Below, in pieces: positions 32,884-42,396 of a DNA stretch of 64,000 nucleotides. A model generated the notes under the pieces. That model had not been told where the DNA came from, did not search any database, and was given only the letters and a program-made list of their open reading frames with translations. The position numbers and the translations under genes are program-made. Within the stretch, counting starts at the first letter, position 1. Every line of letters starts with the position of its first letter. The DNA comes from Sphaerochaeta pleomorpha str. Grapes (GTDB lineage Bacteria; Spirochaetota; Spirochaetia; Sphaerochaetales; Sphaerochaetaceae): assembly GCF_000236685.1 (NCBI RefSeq), contig NC_016633.1, positions 3,415,815 through 3,479,814 of the forward strand. Direction: 5' to 3'.

Positions 32884-33510
32884 TCAGTTGTAAGGAGCCT
32901 TGCATTTTTCCACGATAGATTCGCTGTCGATCTTGTATTCATCAATGACATCACCATAATGACCGCTTTCTGCAAACGTATCTGCAAGGCCAAGATGATA
33001 GAATGCCGATGAAATACTTGCAAGAATCAGTGTATGGCAAAGTTCATACGCCAGGCCGTTACGCTGTTGATGGTTCTCCACTACCAACAGGCGCCCTGTT
33101 TTTCTCCCTGAATCAAGCAGGAGTATCGCATCAAATGGCTTAATCGAATTAATATCGATAAACTCCTATGAAATCCCGGAATAAACGGTTATAGCAAGGT
33201 CTCTGTGAGATCATTACCATAGTGCAAAGCCAACGGACCGATTAACTGCATGCTTGGAAACGTATGCATGAAGGCAATATCTTCAGTGGTCTATGGGGTC
33301 TCCGGTCAATTGTATCATTCAACCCACCCTGTGACCGAAATGTCTTTAAATCCAAATTTGAATAGCAGCTTATCGTTCTGACTGCCTAGAATGTTTGGAA
33401 GGTAAGTAAGATACCATAGAAATTCGTAACGATTTGCCTGTATGTAGCTGATACCGGCAACTACAGCTACCATGCCTGGCTTTGTGAGACCCTCATTGAA
33501 TTCTCCTTCT
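32884..33510 (-). pseudogene. Decayed transketolase, C-terminal part
   Basis: On the minus strand three frames hold pieces of a transketolase C-terminal subunit. First G-M-V-A-V-V-A-G-I-S (about 33475-33310), then E-D-I-A-F-M-H-T-F-P-S-M-Q-L-I-G-P (about 33285-33190, compare E-D-I-A-x-M-R-x-x-P in intact enzymes), then V-V-E-N-H-Q-Q-R-N-G-L-A plus L-A-D-T-F-A-E-S-G (about 33155-32884). Stops and frame changes separate the pieces and no start is left. The rest of 32690-33600 shows no intact gene. The family assignment rests on motif reading only. Confidence 0.6.
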
Positions 33511-33620
33511 TGGGAAAAAATTTTTCATGGGCTTTCGGTGCAGGCAAACCAATATAGCCAAACTAACTGTCCTGTTTGGATAACCCTAATAGATATATTG
33601 GTTACCACCAATCAGCAATA

Positions 33621-35756
33621 CTATTGCTGATTGGTGATAGAAGAGAAATCAAGATGTTGGAAGTGGCAATGGCTTCCATTGAGTACAGTAAAACCTACCT
33701 GTCCATACGAATATGGTGAATCTATATCGTTATACTCAAAAACGGTTTTTCCATCGATACTTGCGAGAATCCGGTTTTCACGCATAGTAATTGATAAAAT
33801 ATACTTCTGCTCCATATTGAACTGAAACGGTATTTGTTCCAACACCTTGTAGGTGTTATGTTTTTTAACCAAGGCGATGGTGTTTTTGCCATAGAATCCA
33901 AAGGCATAACTTCTAGCTGCTCCCTGGACTCTGAAATTTACCAGATGATAGTACCCGAGTTTGGGTTGTATTGTGCAGGAAACTTTCACATCTCTAGTCT
34001 CGTAGAAACCGGTATAGGCTTCTCCCTCAACTGCACAACTTCCGCTCAATGACGTTCCCTCAAGTTCCCATAATCCACCGTTTTGGGAAAATTGGCTTAT
34101 TTCCTGGTGCAGGCCAGAATGTCCAAATCCATAGTTTTGGATCATTTCCCTGTCGAAATCGATAGTATATTCTGGATTCCCCTTAAATAAGACGGAATCA
34201 AGGAGAACCGTAAGATCTTCTAAATTTCTCGAAGCTGAGAAGACCGTCAGATCAAAACGATTTATCAATCCATGTTCAATCCTTGGTATTTTCAAAGTTA
34301 TTGTACCTGTTGCCTGGGGTTCAAGGGATATCATATGTGAATAAGTGGTTTTATTGCGTAGGTCGTAGACGGCTAAACTTACTTCAATTTTACTGGAACC
34401 AATATTCATCAAAACCGCAGTGACGCTTTGTCCCGGAAAGAGGATTGGTGTGAAACTAGGATCATACCGTGAATCGCTTAAATCTTCGGGGGTATAGAAT
34501 GTTTTTACAAAAACATTCATTGAGGAAGCCTGATTTACCGAAATAGCAAGGGATCGATGATTGGGGATTACCGCTCGTTCACAATTTTCAATCGACACAT
34601 TATCGGTTGAGGTCCTGAAAGCTTGGGTTGATTTTTGGAAATCAAAATGAAATAACCTTCCTGAAATGGTAGAACGTTCTGCCCATTCTTCAGGCAAACT
34701 GACACCAGCCATCCTGCAACCCAAAGTACAAAAATACTGAGCAGTATTGGAAACCGTGTCGATATTCAAATTTCCAATGACGCTGGACGAAATGAGGAGG
34801 TCGCGGATAGGATCGAGCCACTTCTGTTCAATTCCCTCTATACCTTTGAATACTCCGAGTATTGAACCAACATTGCCTGCATTGCAGTCGGTATCCCAAC
34901 CACAGGAATTGCAAATCATCTGTGACTTTCCAAAATCTTCTTCCCCATATAAGAGGGATAGGATAATAATAGCGGCATTTGGAATGATATGGCAATTTCC
35001 TGGATATTTGTCATATCCAAAGGTAGCTTGGACGAAAAAAAGACATCGTTTCCAATTTTTTTTAGTATCTTTTTTATAGAAATCGATTATTTCCCTAACT
35101 ACATAAGCATAATGGCTGGTTTCTGGAATGGTGAGAAGACCTTTTTGGATTACCTCTGCAATGGAAGATGCACAATATGCTGCACTAATACATGCGGCAA
35201 TAAAGCGTCCTCCCACTATGCCTTCTCCATCATGAGAAACTGAGACCATTTTCTGTGCATAATCTGCAGCTATGCTTGGATTAGCAGGAAACACAAAGCC
35301 CCAACTGTCAACAAAAATCTGTCCACCGATTTGTTCTGATACAGAAAGTCCATTTTGGAGAACCGAGCCGCTGCGAGGGGCTGTTATTCCAGCTTTTAAA
35401 TTTTCATAGACAGTATGTTCCGTTGAAATACCATATCCGCCCCACCAAAAAAAACCTCGATGGGAAGAAACATAGTTGAGCCAAGTTTCTCCCATCTGTT
35501 CTACTGTAATGGGTTTCTTGTCAGCTGAGAAGTCTGAAAGGCATCGGATAAAAAAAGCAGGTCCATTGCTGTCATCATCTGCAGCATAATCATTGTATTC
35601 GCTTTTGTAATAATTGATTTCTCCGTAGGTTTCCATAATTTTTTCATGAGTCCATCCTTCAATAGGTGATCCCATCCTTATTCCGATGATCTTTCCCATC
35701 CAACCCGCATAGGTTTTCTGAAAATACGTATTGTCTAATAAAAAAAGCTGGTTCAT
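33621..35756 (-). CDS. ADP-ribosylglycohydrolase-family protein fused to a lectin-like domain
   Basis: 711 aa. Residues 1-330 match the DraG/ADP-ribosylglycohydrolase fold: G-K-I-I-G-I-R-M-G-S-P-I-E-G (21-34), the metal-site D-D-D at 60-62, S-H-D-G-E-G-I-V-G-G-R-F-I-A-A (174-188) and W-D-T-D-C-N-A-G-N-V-G (287-297). About 400-545 is a beta-rich linker and 560-705 looks like a concanavalin-A/LamG-type sandwich (Y-H-L-V-N-F-R-V ... V-G-F-T-V-L-N-G). There is no signal peptide, so it should be cytosolic. As last gene of a sugar-importer operon it probably cleaves an N- or O-glycoside brought in by the transporter; a protein-deribosylation role is less likely. Confidence 0.8.
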   Translation of the reverse strand: MNQLFLLDNTYFQKTYAGWMGKIIGIRMGSPIEGWTHEKIMETYGEINYYKSEYNDYAADDDSNGPAFFIRCLSDFSADKKPITVEQMGETWLNYVSSHRGFFWWGGYGISTEHTVYENLKAGITAPRSGSVLQNGLSVSEQIGGQIFVDSWGFVFPANPSIAADYAQKMVSVSHDGEGIVGGRFIAACISAAYCASSIAEVIQKGLLTIPETSHYAYVVREIIDFYKKDTKKNWKRCLFFVQATFGYDKYPGNCHIIPNAAIIILSLLYGEEDFGKSQMICNSCGWDTDCNAGNVGSILGVFKGIEGIEQKWLDPIRDLLISSSVIGNLNIDTVSNTAQYFCTLGCRMAGVSLPEEWAERSTISGRLFHFDFQKSTQAFRTSTDNVSIENCERAVIPNHRSLAISVNQASSMNVFVKTFYTPEDLSDSRYDPSFTPILFPGQSVTAVLMNIGSSKIEVSLAVYDLRNKTTYSHMISLEPQATGTITLKIPRIEHGLINRFDLTVFSASRNLEDLTVLLDSVLFKGNPEYTIDFDREMIQNYGFGHSGLHQEISQFSQNGGLWELEGTSLSGSCAVEGEAYTGFYETRDVKVSCTIQPKLGYYHLVNFRVQGAARSYAFGFYGKNTIALVKKHNTYKVLEQIPFQFNMEQKYILSITMRENRILASIDGKTVFEYNDIDSPYSYGQVGFTVLNGSHCHFQHLDFSSITNQQ

Positions 35757-36580
35757 TTCACACTCCCTGAAGTCATTCCGTCTATGAAATATTTCTGAAG
35801 AAAGAAAAACAAGAGCACAATCGGAAGCATGGTAATAATTCCCGCAGTGTAAATCATGGAAAGATCTGATCCACGTTCACCTACAAACAGCACATATTTT
35901 GTTGCTGCAGTTTTCAATTCCGGTTTCTGTAAAAAGGTGTTGGCAAGCGTAAACTCATTCCATGTATTTACGAATGAAATCAGGAGAATTGTCGTAATGA
36001 CTGGTTTGGCCAAGGGGAAAATTATTTTTGCAATTACTTGATAAGTCGAACATCCATCAATAATAGCAGCTTCATCGAGAGCATTTGGAATTCCACTTAC
36101 AAAGGTGCTCGCTAGCAGTATATTGAAAGGGAGGTTCATTGCTATATAAATCAGAATGAGACCCACGTGGGTATTGACGAGGTTTAGGTTGGCAAACGAA
36201 TAATATAAAGGAACTAGGAAGGAAAAGGTTGGTATTGAGAGCGATACTCCAAAGTAAACCAACAAATAGTTGCTGAACTTATTATTTGATCGAGAGAGAA
36301 AATATCCACCGATTATAGAAAATACAAGTACCACCACCGAGGAGGAAATACTTACTAACATGCTATTGGCAAAAGCATTGAAATAGCCACCAATGTTCCA
36401 TGCCTTTCCGAAATTTGAAAACTGAGGGTGAAAAGGAAATGCAACAGCTACCTTTTTGATATCAGCATTAGTTCTCAGCGAGTTCATCAGTGCCGCTAGC
36501 AGGGGAGTGATTTGGATGATTGCTAGCGTTATTAGGACTATATATAAAATTATTTTGCCTATTTTTTTATTCTTTCTCAT
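35753..36580 (-). CDS. Sugar ABC transporter permease, MalG type
   Basis: 275 aa, six spans, EAA loop L-D-E-A-A-I-I-D-G-C-S-T-Y-Q-V-I-A-K-I-I-F-P-L-A-K-P. Its end overlaps the glycohydrolase start by 4 nt and its start shares one base with the stop of the other permease. Same operon and unknown cargo as its partner. Confidence 0.9.
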   Translation of the reverse strand: MRKNKKIGKIILYIVLITLAIIQITPLLAALMNSLRTNADIKKVAVAFPFHPQFSNFGKAWNIGGYFNAFANSMLVSISSSVVVLVFSIIGGYFLSRSNNKFSNYLLVYFGVSLSIPTFSFLVPLYYSFANLNLVNTHVGLILIYIAMNLPFNILLASTFVSGIPNALDEAAIIDGCSTYQVIAKIIFPLAKPVITTILLISFVNTWNEFTLANTFLQKPELKTAATKYVLFVGERGSDLSMIYTAGIITMLPIVLLFFFLQKYFIDGMTSGSVK

Positions 36581-37467
36581 TATTCATCCCCAAATTTTTT
36601 TTGAAATAATGCAAACCCACCGAAAATTACTATTGCTATGAAGGTTTGGACAACAGAGATAGCACAGGCATATCCTGCACGGTATTTGAAGAATGCATTT
36701 TTATAGAGCATTGTTGATAATAGCGAAGATCCCGAAGATCCTTTTGTCATTACCCACACGTAATCGAATGTACTTATTGACCAAACCATGCTTGCAAGGA
36801 TAACAAACAGCAGGGTCTTTTTAATGCCAGGGATGGTAATGTACCAGAGTTTTTGCATTTCGCTGGCTCCTTCCACTTCTGCACTTTCGTATAACATTGG
36901 GTCAATTTGTTGCATAGCGCTGAGAAACACAACAAGCAGGAATCCCCACCAGTGCCACATATCGACGCTGGCTACTGAAAATAATGCATGCGAAGGTGCA
37001 AGCCAGTCTTTTGCTAGAAAACCGAGACCCATTTGTTCAAACAAAGAATTAATCCCAAAGTAAGGATTGTAGAATGCTGCAAATATTTTACCAGCGATTG
37101 CAGCAGAAATAACATAGGGGAGAAAATAACAAGCACGCAAGGCAACTTGCCCTTTCTGGGTTTTTGCCAGGAAAAATCCAATTAATATGCTAAGGATAAT
37201 GGGAATTGTTAGAAATATCGACAACCACCTGATATTGTTTGCGAATGCCTCATAGAAATTGGGATCTTTGAATAGTTCCAGGTAATTTTTTATGCCAATG
37301 AATTTTTTTGAAATCAATCCATTCCAATCAGTGAATGAATTGAAAAATGAATTGAAGGAAGGTAAAACAACCAGAATGAAATGATAGAGGAATATAGGCA
37401 GTAAGGAAAAAATGGCTATCCGGCTTTCTTTTTTTTTGTATCCTAAGATTTCTTTGTCAAAATGCAT
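36580..37467 (-). CDS. Sugar ABC transporter permease, MalF type
   Basis: 295 aa from M-H-F-D-K-E-I-L-G-Y at 37467; AGGA 6-7 nt upstream supports that start over a longer reading frame from 37542. First span F-S-L-L-P-I-F-L-Y-H-F-I-L. EAA loop L-Y-E-S-A-E-V-E-G-A-S-E-M-Q-K-L-W-Y-I-T-I-P. Together with the MalG-type subunit it forms the membrane channel. Confidence 0.9.
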   Translation of the reverse strand: MHFDKEILGYKKKESRIAIFSLLPIFLYHFILVVLPSFNSFFNSFTDWNGLISKKFIGIKNYLELFKDPNFYEAFANNIRWLSIFLTIPIILSILIGFFLAKTQKGQVALRACYFLPYVISAAIAGKIFAAFYNPYFGINSLFEQMGLGFLAKDWLAPSHALFSVASVDMWHWWGFLLVVFLSAMQQIDPMLYESAEVEGASEMQKLWYITIPGIKKTLLFVILASMVWSISTFDYVWVMTKGSSGSSLLSTMLYKNAFFKYRAGYACAISVVQTFIAIVIFGGFALFQKKFGDE

Positions 37468-37517
37468 AGCTAATCCTGATTTTTGGTTTTGAATGAGATC
37501 ATGATTGGTGAAATACA

Positions 37518-37540
37518 GGGGTGGAAGTAATATCCACCCC
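37518..37540 (-). other. Intercistronic hairpin after the binding-protein gene
   Basis: GGGGTGGA (37518-37525) and TCCACCCC (37533-37540), a perfect 8-bp GC-rich stem with a 7-nt loop and no T-run, between the binding protein and the first permease. It probably stabilises the upstream mRNA end so that binding protein outnumbers permease. Confidence 0.7.
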
Positions 37541-37560
37541 ATCTTTATTAGGTAACAAGA

Positions 37561-38895
37561 TTATTTCGCAGAAGGAATTACAGGGACAAAGCCTTCGTTG
37601 AGCTCCTTGGTGTTCAAACGTTGCATCTCTGCAAGGTAATCATCAATACTGAGCTTCCCATCATAGACATCAACAATGCCTTCGTATGCGTACAGTCTTG
37701 TTTCTGGAGGATAGAATGCCCAAGTTGTATACCCGAAGGAACCTTCATCCAAGGCCGTGTTCACCATTGCCCACATATCTTGTACGATAGGTGATAGATT
37801 TGCAAATTGCTTTTTGTCGATTACTTTAGGTGCAATATCAAGACCGGATTCCAAAAACATGCCTTGGAATTCATCACGCATCATATTGGATAGAATATAT
37901 CCGGAAATATCTGCATTCTTTGTAGAGGCTGAGGCACACCACATTCCTCCGACTGCCAATGGCATATGCGGTTTTTCAACATTGTTTATTGCAGGATGGA
38001 GCATTACACCAATTTTTTCATAATCTTCTTTTTCAAGGGGAATGATCCAGTAGGGAGCCCATGTTCCTTCAATTTTAAATAAGGCTTTTCCACTGGTGAA
38101 TGCATTGATTGCATCATCAGAAGTGAGGATGTAAGACTTTCCATCAGCAAGGTATCCTTTGTCATTCCACGACTTGGCCAACTCGACAGTCTTCTTGAAA
38201 GCTTCGTTGTTCCAACCTTGGGCGTCTTTCCCTTCAATCGTGTTTTTCAGTAAATCACGACCGGTGTAGCTGAAAAGGATTGAAAGATACCATTCCTGGG
38301 CCCATGGCCAATCCTGTGAACCAAGCATCATGGGGATGTACCCGGCATCCTTGGCTTTTTCGAGAGCCATCTCAAAACTGGTAAGGTTAGTCAAAGATTC
38401 AGGGGTAAGCCCTAATTCTTTCATGATGTCTTTGTTGTACCACATCACCATTCCCTCATATCCGAACGGGAGCGTATATACCTTGCCATTGATTACTGCC
38501 AGTTTATAGGCCCAATCAAAAAGGGTGCCCTGCCAATCGTACTGTTTTGCATAGGGAGTAAGGTCCAGAAGAAGACCGTCTTTCTGGTAGCGGTTTACAT
38601 CGGCAGGAGAGTCAATAGTAAAAATATCTGGTTTGTCATTGGAACTCATCCGGGTATTTGTTATATCCATACCTTGTCCAGTGACTAGCCTTAGTTCATA
38701 GGAAGTGCCGTTTTTCTGATTGTATTCACTAACAAGCTGAGAAAAAATCTTTTGCTGTGTGGCAATCTGTCCTTCTTCCGTAACATTGGAAGAAATCTCA
38801 ATTACTTTCTTTGCTGTTTTTTCGCTTTGTCCGTTCGCAAATAGTATGCCAAAGGAACAGAGCATAATCAGCAACAGAATACCCTTTTTCTTCAT
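37561..38895 (-). CDS. Sugar ABC transporter substrate-binding protein
   Basis: 444 aa SBP family 1 protein. Signal peptide residues 1-20 (M-K-K-K-G-I-L-L-L-I ... L-F-A) then N-G-Q-S-E. Hinge motif W-Y-N-K-D-I-M-K-E-L-G-L near 160 and a late F-Y-P-P-E-T-R-L-Y segment. GGAGG sits before the ATG, and a promoter (38932-38960) separates it from the AraC regulator. Cargo probably an oligosaccharide or glycoside, given the glycohydrolase in the operon. Confidence 0.92.
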   Translation of the reverse strand: MKKKGILLLIMLCSFGILFANGQSEKTAKKVIEISSNVTEEGQIATQQKIFSQLVSEYNQKNGTSYELRLVTGQGMDITNTRMSSNDKPDIFTIDSPADVNRYQKDGLLLDLTPYAKQYDWQGTLFDWAYKLAVINGKVYTLPFGYEGMVMWYNKDIMKELGLTPESLTNLTSFEMALEKAKDAGYIPMMLGSQDWPWAQEWYLSILFSYTGRDLLKNTIEGKDAQGWNNEAFKKTVELAKSWNDKGYLADGKSYILTSDDAINAFTSGKALFKIEGTWAPYWIIPLEKEDYEKIGVMLHPAINNVEKPHMPLAVGGMWCASASTKNADISGYILSNMMRDEFQGMFLESGLDIAPKVIDKKQFANLSPIVQDMWAMVNTALDEGSFGYTTWAFYPPETRLYAYEGIVDVYDGKLSIDDYLAEMQRLNTKELNEGFVPVIPSAK

Positions 38896-38931
38896 AATAA
38901 AACCTCCAACTGTTTTCTATATGTCTAGAGT

Positions 38932-38960
38932 ATTCTAGTTATTTGCGCACAGCACTGCAA
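38932..38960 (-). promoter_or_regulatory. Promoter of the AraC-controlled sugar operon
   Basis: Minus strand: TTGCAG (38960-38955), 17-nt spacer, TAGAAT (38937-38932). Two TTTGCA motifs about 24 nt apart lie at and above the -35 and may be AraC-type half-sites. Confidence 0.6.
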
Positions 38961-38987
38961 ATTTAACACAAAACTATGCAAAAACGA

Positions 38988-39875
38988 CTATTTTGAGATT
39001 TCTACTATAGGATTTTTTCTCCATACAGAGGGCGGCTGGCCTGTTTTATTTTTGAATTGGCGGTTGAAATTACATAAGCTGTCAAAACCACATTCAAGAG
39101 AGATGTCCAGAATTGATTTTTTCTTGTCCCTAAGCATTGCCATTGCAACCTTCAATTTTACCTCAGTCTGGAATTCCTTGGGAGAAATGCCAATTTGGTC
39201 ACGAAAAAGTTGCCTGAAATGAGATTCAGAGAGGTAACATCGTTCAGCGACTTCGGAAATGGGACAATCCAGATTTTTGAATTCTGTGAGCAGGTCCAGG
39301 GCTCTGAGGATGCGGCTATCAATAGTTTCTCGTTTATCAAAAGCTGCCGATTCAATGATTCCTTCTTGATTACTCAATTGTCGAACAATATAGGAGGAGA
39401 TTGAAATAATCAGTCCTTTTGCTATTTCCCTGTACCCCTGTTGTTTTTCTTCCAGCTCATGGTAGAGAATGCCGAGCAAATTGGAAAAGTCCCGATGTTT
39501 GTTCCTGTCAGCAAAAAACATTGAATTTGGAGGAATTTCTTGGGCATTCCAGTCTTTCGGATTGAAATAGAAAAATATCCAATGGTTCTTTTTGTCCGGA
39601 TTGCTATTGTTGGCTCTATGATAGACCAATGGCCCCATAACAATTACATCCCCAGGTTTATAGGATTGAATTTTCTTTCCCTGTATAAACAGGCCATACC
39701 CTTCGAGGCAGAGTCCTATCTCAATTACATCGTGATTATGTAACTGGTTGATCTCATCGTTTGAGGCATCATGATGAAACCAGTATAGGGGGAAATCTTG
39801 ATCCAAAGCGATGTTGACCAAGGAATAGGAGAATTTCAAATTATGTACTTTTGCTTTTGAAACTGGTTTGTCCAT
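38988..39875 (-). CDS. AraC-family transcriptional activator
   Basis: 295 aa. N-terminal cupin sensor (H-N-H-D-V-I-E-I-G-L-C-L-E-G-Y-G and K-P-G-D-V-I-V-M-G-P) and C-terminal double HTH: C-P-I-S-E-V-A-E-R-C-Y-L-S-E-S-H-F-R-Q-L-F-R and I-L-D-I-S-L-E-C-G-F-D-S-L-C-N-F-N-R-Q-F. Located directly upstream of the sugar importer on the same strand, so it is the likely activator, responding to the imported sugar. The 270-nt space before the mutarotase gene shows only a small inverted repeat. Confidence 0.9.
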   Translation of the reverse strand: MDKPVSKAKVHNLKFSYSLVNIALDQDFPLYWFHHDASNDEINQLHNHDVIEIGLCLEGYGLFIQGKKIQSYKPGDVIVMGPLVYHRANNSNPDKKNHWIFFYFNPKDWNAQEIPPNSMFFADRNKHRDFSNLLGILYHELEEKQQGYREIAKGLIISISSYIVRQLSNQEGIIESAAFDKRETIDSRILRALDLLTEFKNLDCPISEVAERCYLSESHFRQLFRDQIGISPKEFQTEVKLKVAMAMLRDKKKSILDISLECGFDSLCNFNRQFKNKTGQPPSVWRKNPIVEISK

Positions 39876-40144
39876 GAATTGGATGGTAACAGAAAATGAC
39901 TAGCATCGCAAATACGAAATATTTTTGCACGAACGGACTGGAAAATGGTTAGCTTTACATCATCACACTTTTCTTTCTTATTTGCTGCAAGACTGTAGGA
40001 GGAAAGAGTGAAAAAAATATGGTAATAAATGAAATATATCTAAAGTATCGCCAGAAAGATAAAATTGAATTCGTCCTAATAACAAAGCATAAAAGATTAC
40101 TCAGGACTAGGTACCCTGTATTAGATAGGTGTAACCTATTGCAA

Positions 40145-41002
40145 TCAAGCAAACACAATGCTAATAGCATGTTCCCTGGAGGTATTCGAGGCAAGGAAAA
40201 CCAAATCTTTCTGTTCGGTCAGTTCTGTTGTTTTCCCGTCGAAGGCAGGTAGACTGGTGCAAGGTTCCAGACAAATCGTATTTCCTTTCATCTTTGGCCG
40301 TTGCCAGATTACCAGTTGGGGAAACGTATCATAGCAAATGGTCAATCTATGGGGGGAATGTCTCTGTGAGAACGTAACCTCACCGCCGGTACCGTACAAA
40401 ATACGTGCATCGTTGTCAAAGAGTTCATGGGTAAGGTCGAGCCTGCTTTCTTTGAGGGGGAAGGGTAAGCGCTTTTCCAATGCCAACTTGGAAAGGGCAA
40501 TGGGTTGTTCTTCCAGAACGGTTGCCTTTGGAAATTCCAGAAAGCAGTGTGAGAATTCGCCTCCTTCTATAGGTGCGTTGAAGGCAGGGTGGAACCCAAA
40601 ACCATAGTACATGGCTTCCTTCCCTGTATTGGTGACTTTTGGGATAATTTCCAGACAGTTTTCCCTCAACCGATAGGTCAAATCGAAGCGGAATGGAAAC
40701 GGATATTGAGATAGGGTGTCAGCATCGGAACAACAAAAAAGGGTCAGGGAATTATTATCCTGGTATTCTACAGAAAATTCTTTGTTTCGGATAAACCCAT
40801 GGATGGGAATTTCATATCCGGTTCCCCTGTACGTATATCGATTGTTACATTGTCTCCCAACGAAAGGAAAAAGGAATGGGGAACTTTGGATAGCTGGATC
40901 AGTAAGATAAGACAAACCCTGCGGTGTGGAAATCGAGCAGGGTCTTGCTCCCAAGGAATCGATTGTAAGATGCAGAAACTCATTTGACAGCGTAAAAAAC
41001 AT
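40145..41002 (-). CDS. Aldose 1-epimerase-like protein (LacX type)
   Basis: 285 aa galactose-mutarotase fold. Recognisable parts: L-T-I-D-S-L-G-A-R-P-C-S-I near the start, G-R-Q-C-N-N-R-Y-T-Y-R-G, I-P-I-H-G-F (catalytic-type His) and G-F-H-P-A-F-N. It would interconvert alpha and beta anomers of a sugar. GGGGGAT precedes the ATG, and a perfect 16-bp palindrome lies 14 nt upstream of the start. Specificity cannot be read. Confidence 0.85.
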   Translation of the reverse strand: MFFTLSNEFLHLTIDSLGARPCSISTPQGLSYLTDPAIQSSPFLFPFVGRQCNNRYTYRGTGYEIPIHGFIRNKEFSVEYQDNNSLTLFCCSDADTLSQYPFPFRFDLTYRLRENCLEIIPKVTNTGKEAMYYGFGFHPAFNAPIEGGEFSHCFLEFPKATVLEEQPIALSKLALEKRLPFPLKESRLDLTHELFDNDARILYGTGGEVTFSQRHSPHRLTICYDTFPQLVIWQRPKMKGNTICLEPCTSLPAFDGKTTELTEQKDLVFLASNTSREHAISIVFA

Positions 41003-41015
41003 ATATCCCCCAAAA

Positions 41016-41031
41016 TCACAGGTACCTGTGA
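41016..41031. promoter_or_regulatory. Perfect 16-bp palindrome ahead of the mutarotase gene
   Basis: TCACAGGT followed by its exact reverse complement ACCTGTGA, 14 nt upstream of the start codon on the minus strand. Placed in the leader, it could be an operator or overlap a ribosome-binding region; no dedicated regulator is adjacent. Confidence 0.5.
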
Positions 41032-41128
41032 TAGTACCTATATTGAAGGAATCAGGGAAGGGCTAGCAAAAGAAAAGAAGATTTCCGCGACCCTGTATCA
41101 TCAGACACAACGCTGGTCTTTCTTTTTT

Positions 41129-42355
41129 CTACATCCTATCTTTGAGCGCAGTACATACCAGCATTGCTGTCGAAAACGCGGCTTGTAAATTATAGCCTCC
41201 GGTATCGCCATCAAGGTCTAAAACCTCCCCAGAGGCAAAGAAGCCGGAGACTTTTTTTGACTCCAAGGTTTTGCGGTCGAATTCAATGAGGGAAAGACCC
41301 CCTGCGGTGACCATTGCCGAGGAAAAGGATTTTTTGGCAGAAACTACCAGGGGAAAATCAAGGATATTGGTAACCAGACTTTTTCTTTTTTCTTTTGGCA
41401 GGTTGGCACAGGTTTCTTCCTTTCCGATTGACGAGTAAGCAAGGAGCTTCTCTGCCAGGCTGGAGAAAATGCCAAGGCTTTTGAGCAGCGTAAAGACTTG
41501 TTTTTTCGGGCTGTCCTGTAACAAAGCCAACAACTCTTGTTTTTTTGTCTCTTTGTTCTCGGTTTGGACCAAGGAAGCACAGAGAAGGTCGCCTTTTATC
41601 AGTGACCTCGCATTGTTCATGATAACAGGGCCGGAGACTCCGTCATGGGTAAAAAGCATATCCCCTTGTGAGCGCAAGTAACGCTTTGCTTCCCCTTCAT
41701 GGAAAAAATCAATGAGCGAGCTCCTGATCGCATTGCCTGCAAGCTCTACAAATGGATATTCCTTTACTGCAACCCCGACCAAAGAAGGGGTAGGGGGCAC
41801 AATGCTATGTCCCAAGGCCTTGGCAAGCGCGTAGCCATCGCCCGTCGACCCGGTGGTAGGATAGCTCATGCCTCCCGTTGCAAGGACGACTGTTTTTGCC
41901 TGATAGCATTCTTTGTTCGTCTGTACCGAGAAACCCGATTCTGTTTTTTCGATGGATGCAACTCGTTCCCCAAAATTGAACTGCACCCTGTTTTTCAGGG
42001 AAGCGGTGTAGAGAACGTCCACTACGGACTGTGCTTTCAGGGACTGGGGGAAAACCTTCCCGTCTTCCCTGACAACCAGTTCCAAGAGCTGGTGTTCAAA
42101 CCAGGCTTTTGTATCCTTGGTTGAAAACTGCATCAACGCAGGTCTGAGGAAATTGCTTTGCTGCTTGTCTTTGAAATGGGACAGGAATGTATTGGTGTCG
42201 TCGCAATTGGTGAGATTGCACATGCCTCCGCCGGTAATCAGAATCTTTTTACCCGGCCTGTCATTTTTCTCCAGTACCAATGCCTTCAGACCTGACAGAT
42301 TTGCTGCCAAAAAAAGCCCGCTCGCCCCGCTTCCAATGATAATAACGTCATACAT
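41129..42355 (-). CDS. BaiN/HI0933-family FAD-dependent oxidoreductase
   Basis: About 408 aa. FAD-binding start M-Y-D-V-I-I-I-G-S-G-A-S-G-L-F-L-A, then the HI0933 hallmarks K-K-I-L-I-T-G-G-G-M-C-N-L-T-N and A-T-G-G-M-S-Y-P-T-T-G-S-T-G-D-G-Y, and near the end V-T-A-G-G-L-S and D-G-D-T-G-G-Y-N-L-Q-A-A-F-S-T. I take 42355 because family proteins begin right before the YDVIIIG strand; 42367 and 42376 are alternatives, and none has a strong ribosome site. Function in vivo is uncertain; some members reduce steroids or heteroaromatics. Confidence 0.85.
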   Translation of the reverse strand: MYDVIIIGSGASGLFLAANLSGLKALVLEKNDRPGKKILITGGGMCNLTNCDDTNTFLSHFKDKQQSNFLRPALMQFSTKDTKAWFEHQLLELVVREDGKVFPQSLKAQSVVDVLYTASLKNRVQFNFGERVASIEKTESGFSVQTNKECYQAKTVVLATGGMSYPTTGSTGDGYALAKALGHSIVPPTPSLVGVAVKEYPFVELAGNAIRSSLIDFFHEGEAKRYLRSQGDMLFTHDGVSGPVIMNNARSLIKGDLLCASLVQTENKETKKQELLALLQDSPKKQVFTLLKSLGIFSSLAEKLLAYSSIGKEETCANLPKEKRKSLVTNILDFPLVVSAKKSFSSAMVTAGGLSLIEFDRKTLESKKVSGFFASGEVLDLDGDTGGYNLQAAFSTAMLVCTALKDRM

Positions 42356-42396
42356 GGGATAAAGCATACAATACAATTGCTTTTGTGTCTTTTCCC

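Noticed and set aside
39955-40252. Short frames between the AraC gene and the mutarotase
   Set aside because: AT-rich low-quality translations on both strands with no start signal; treated as non-coding.
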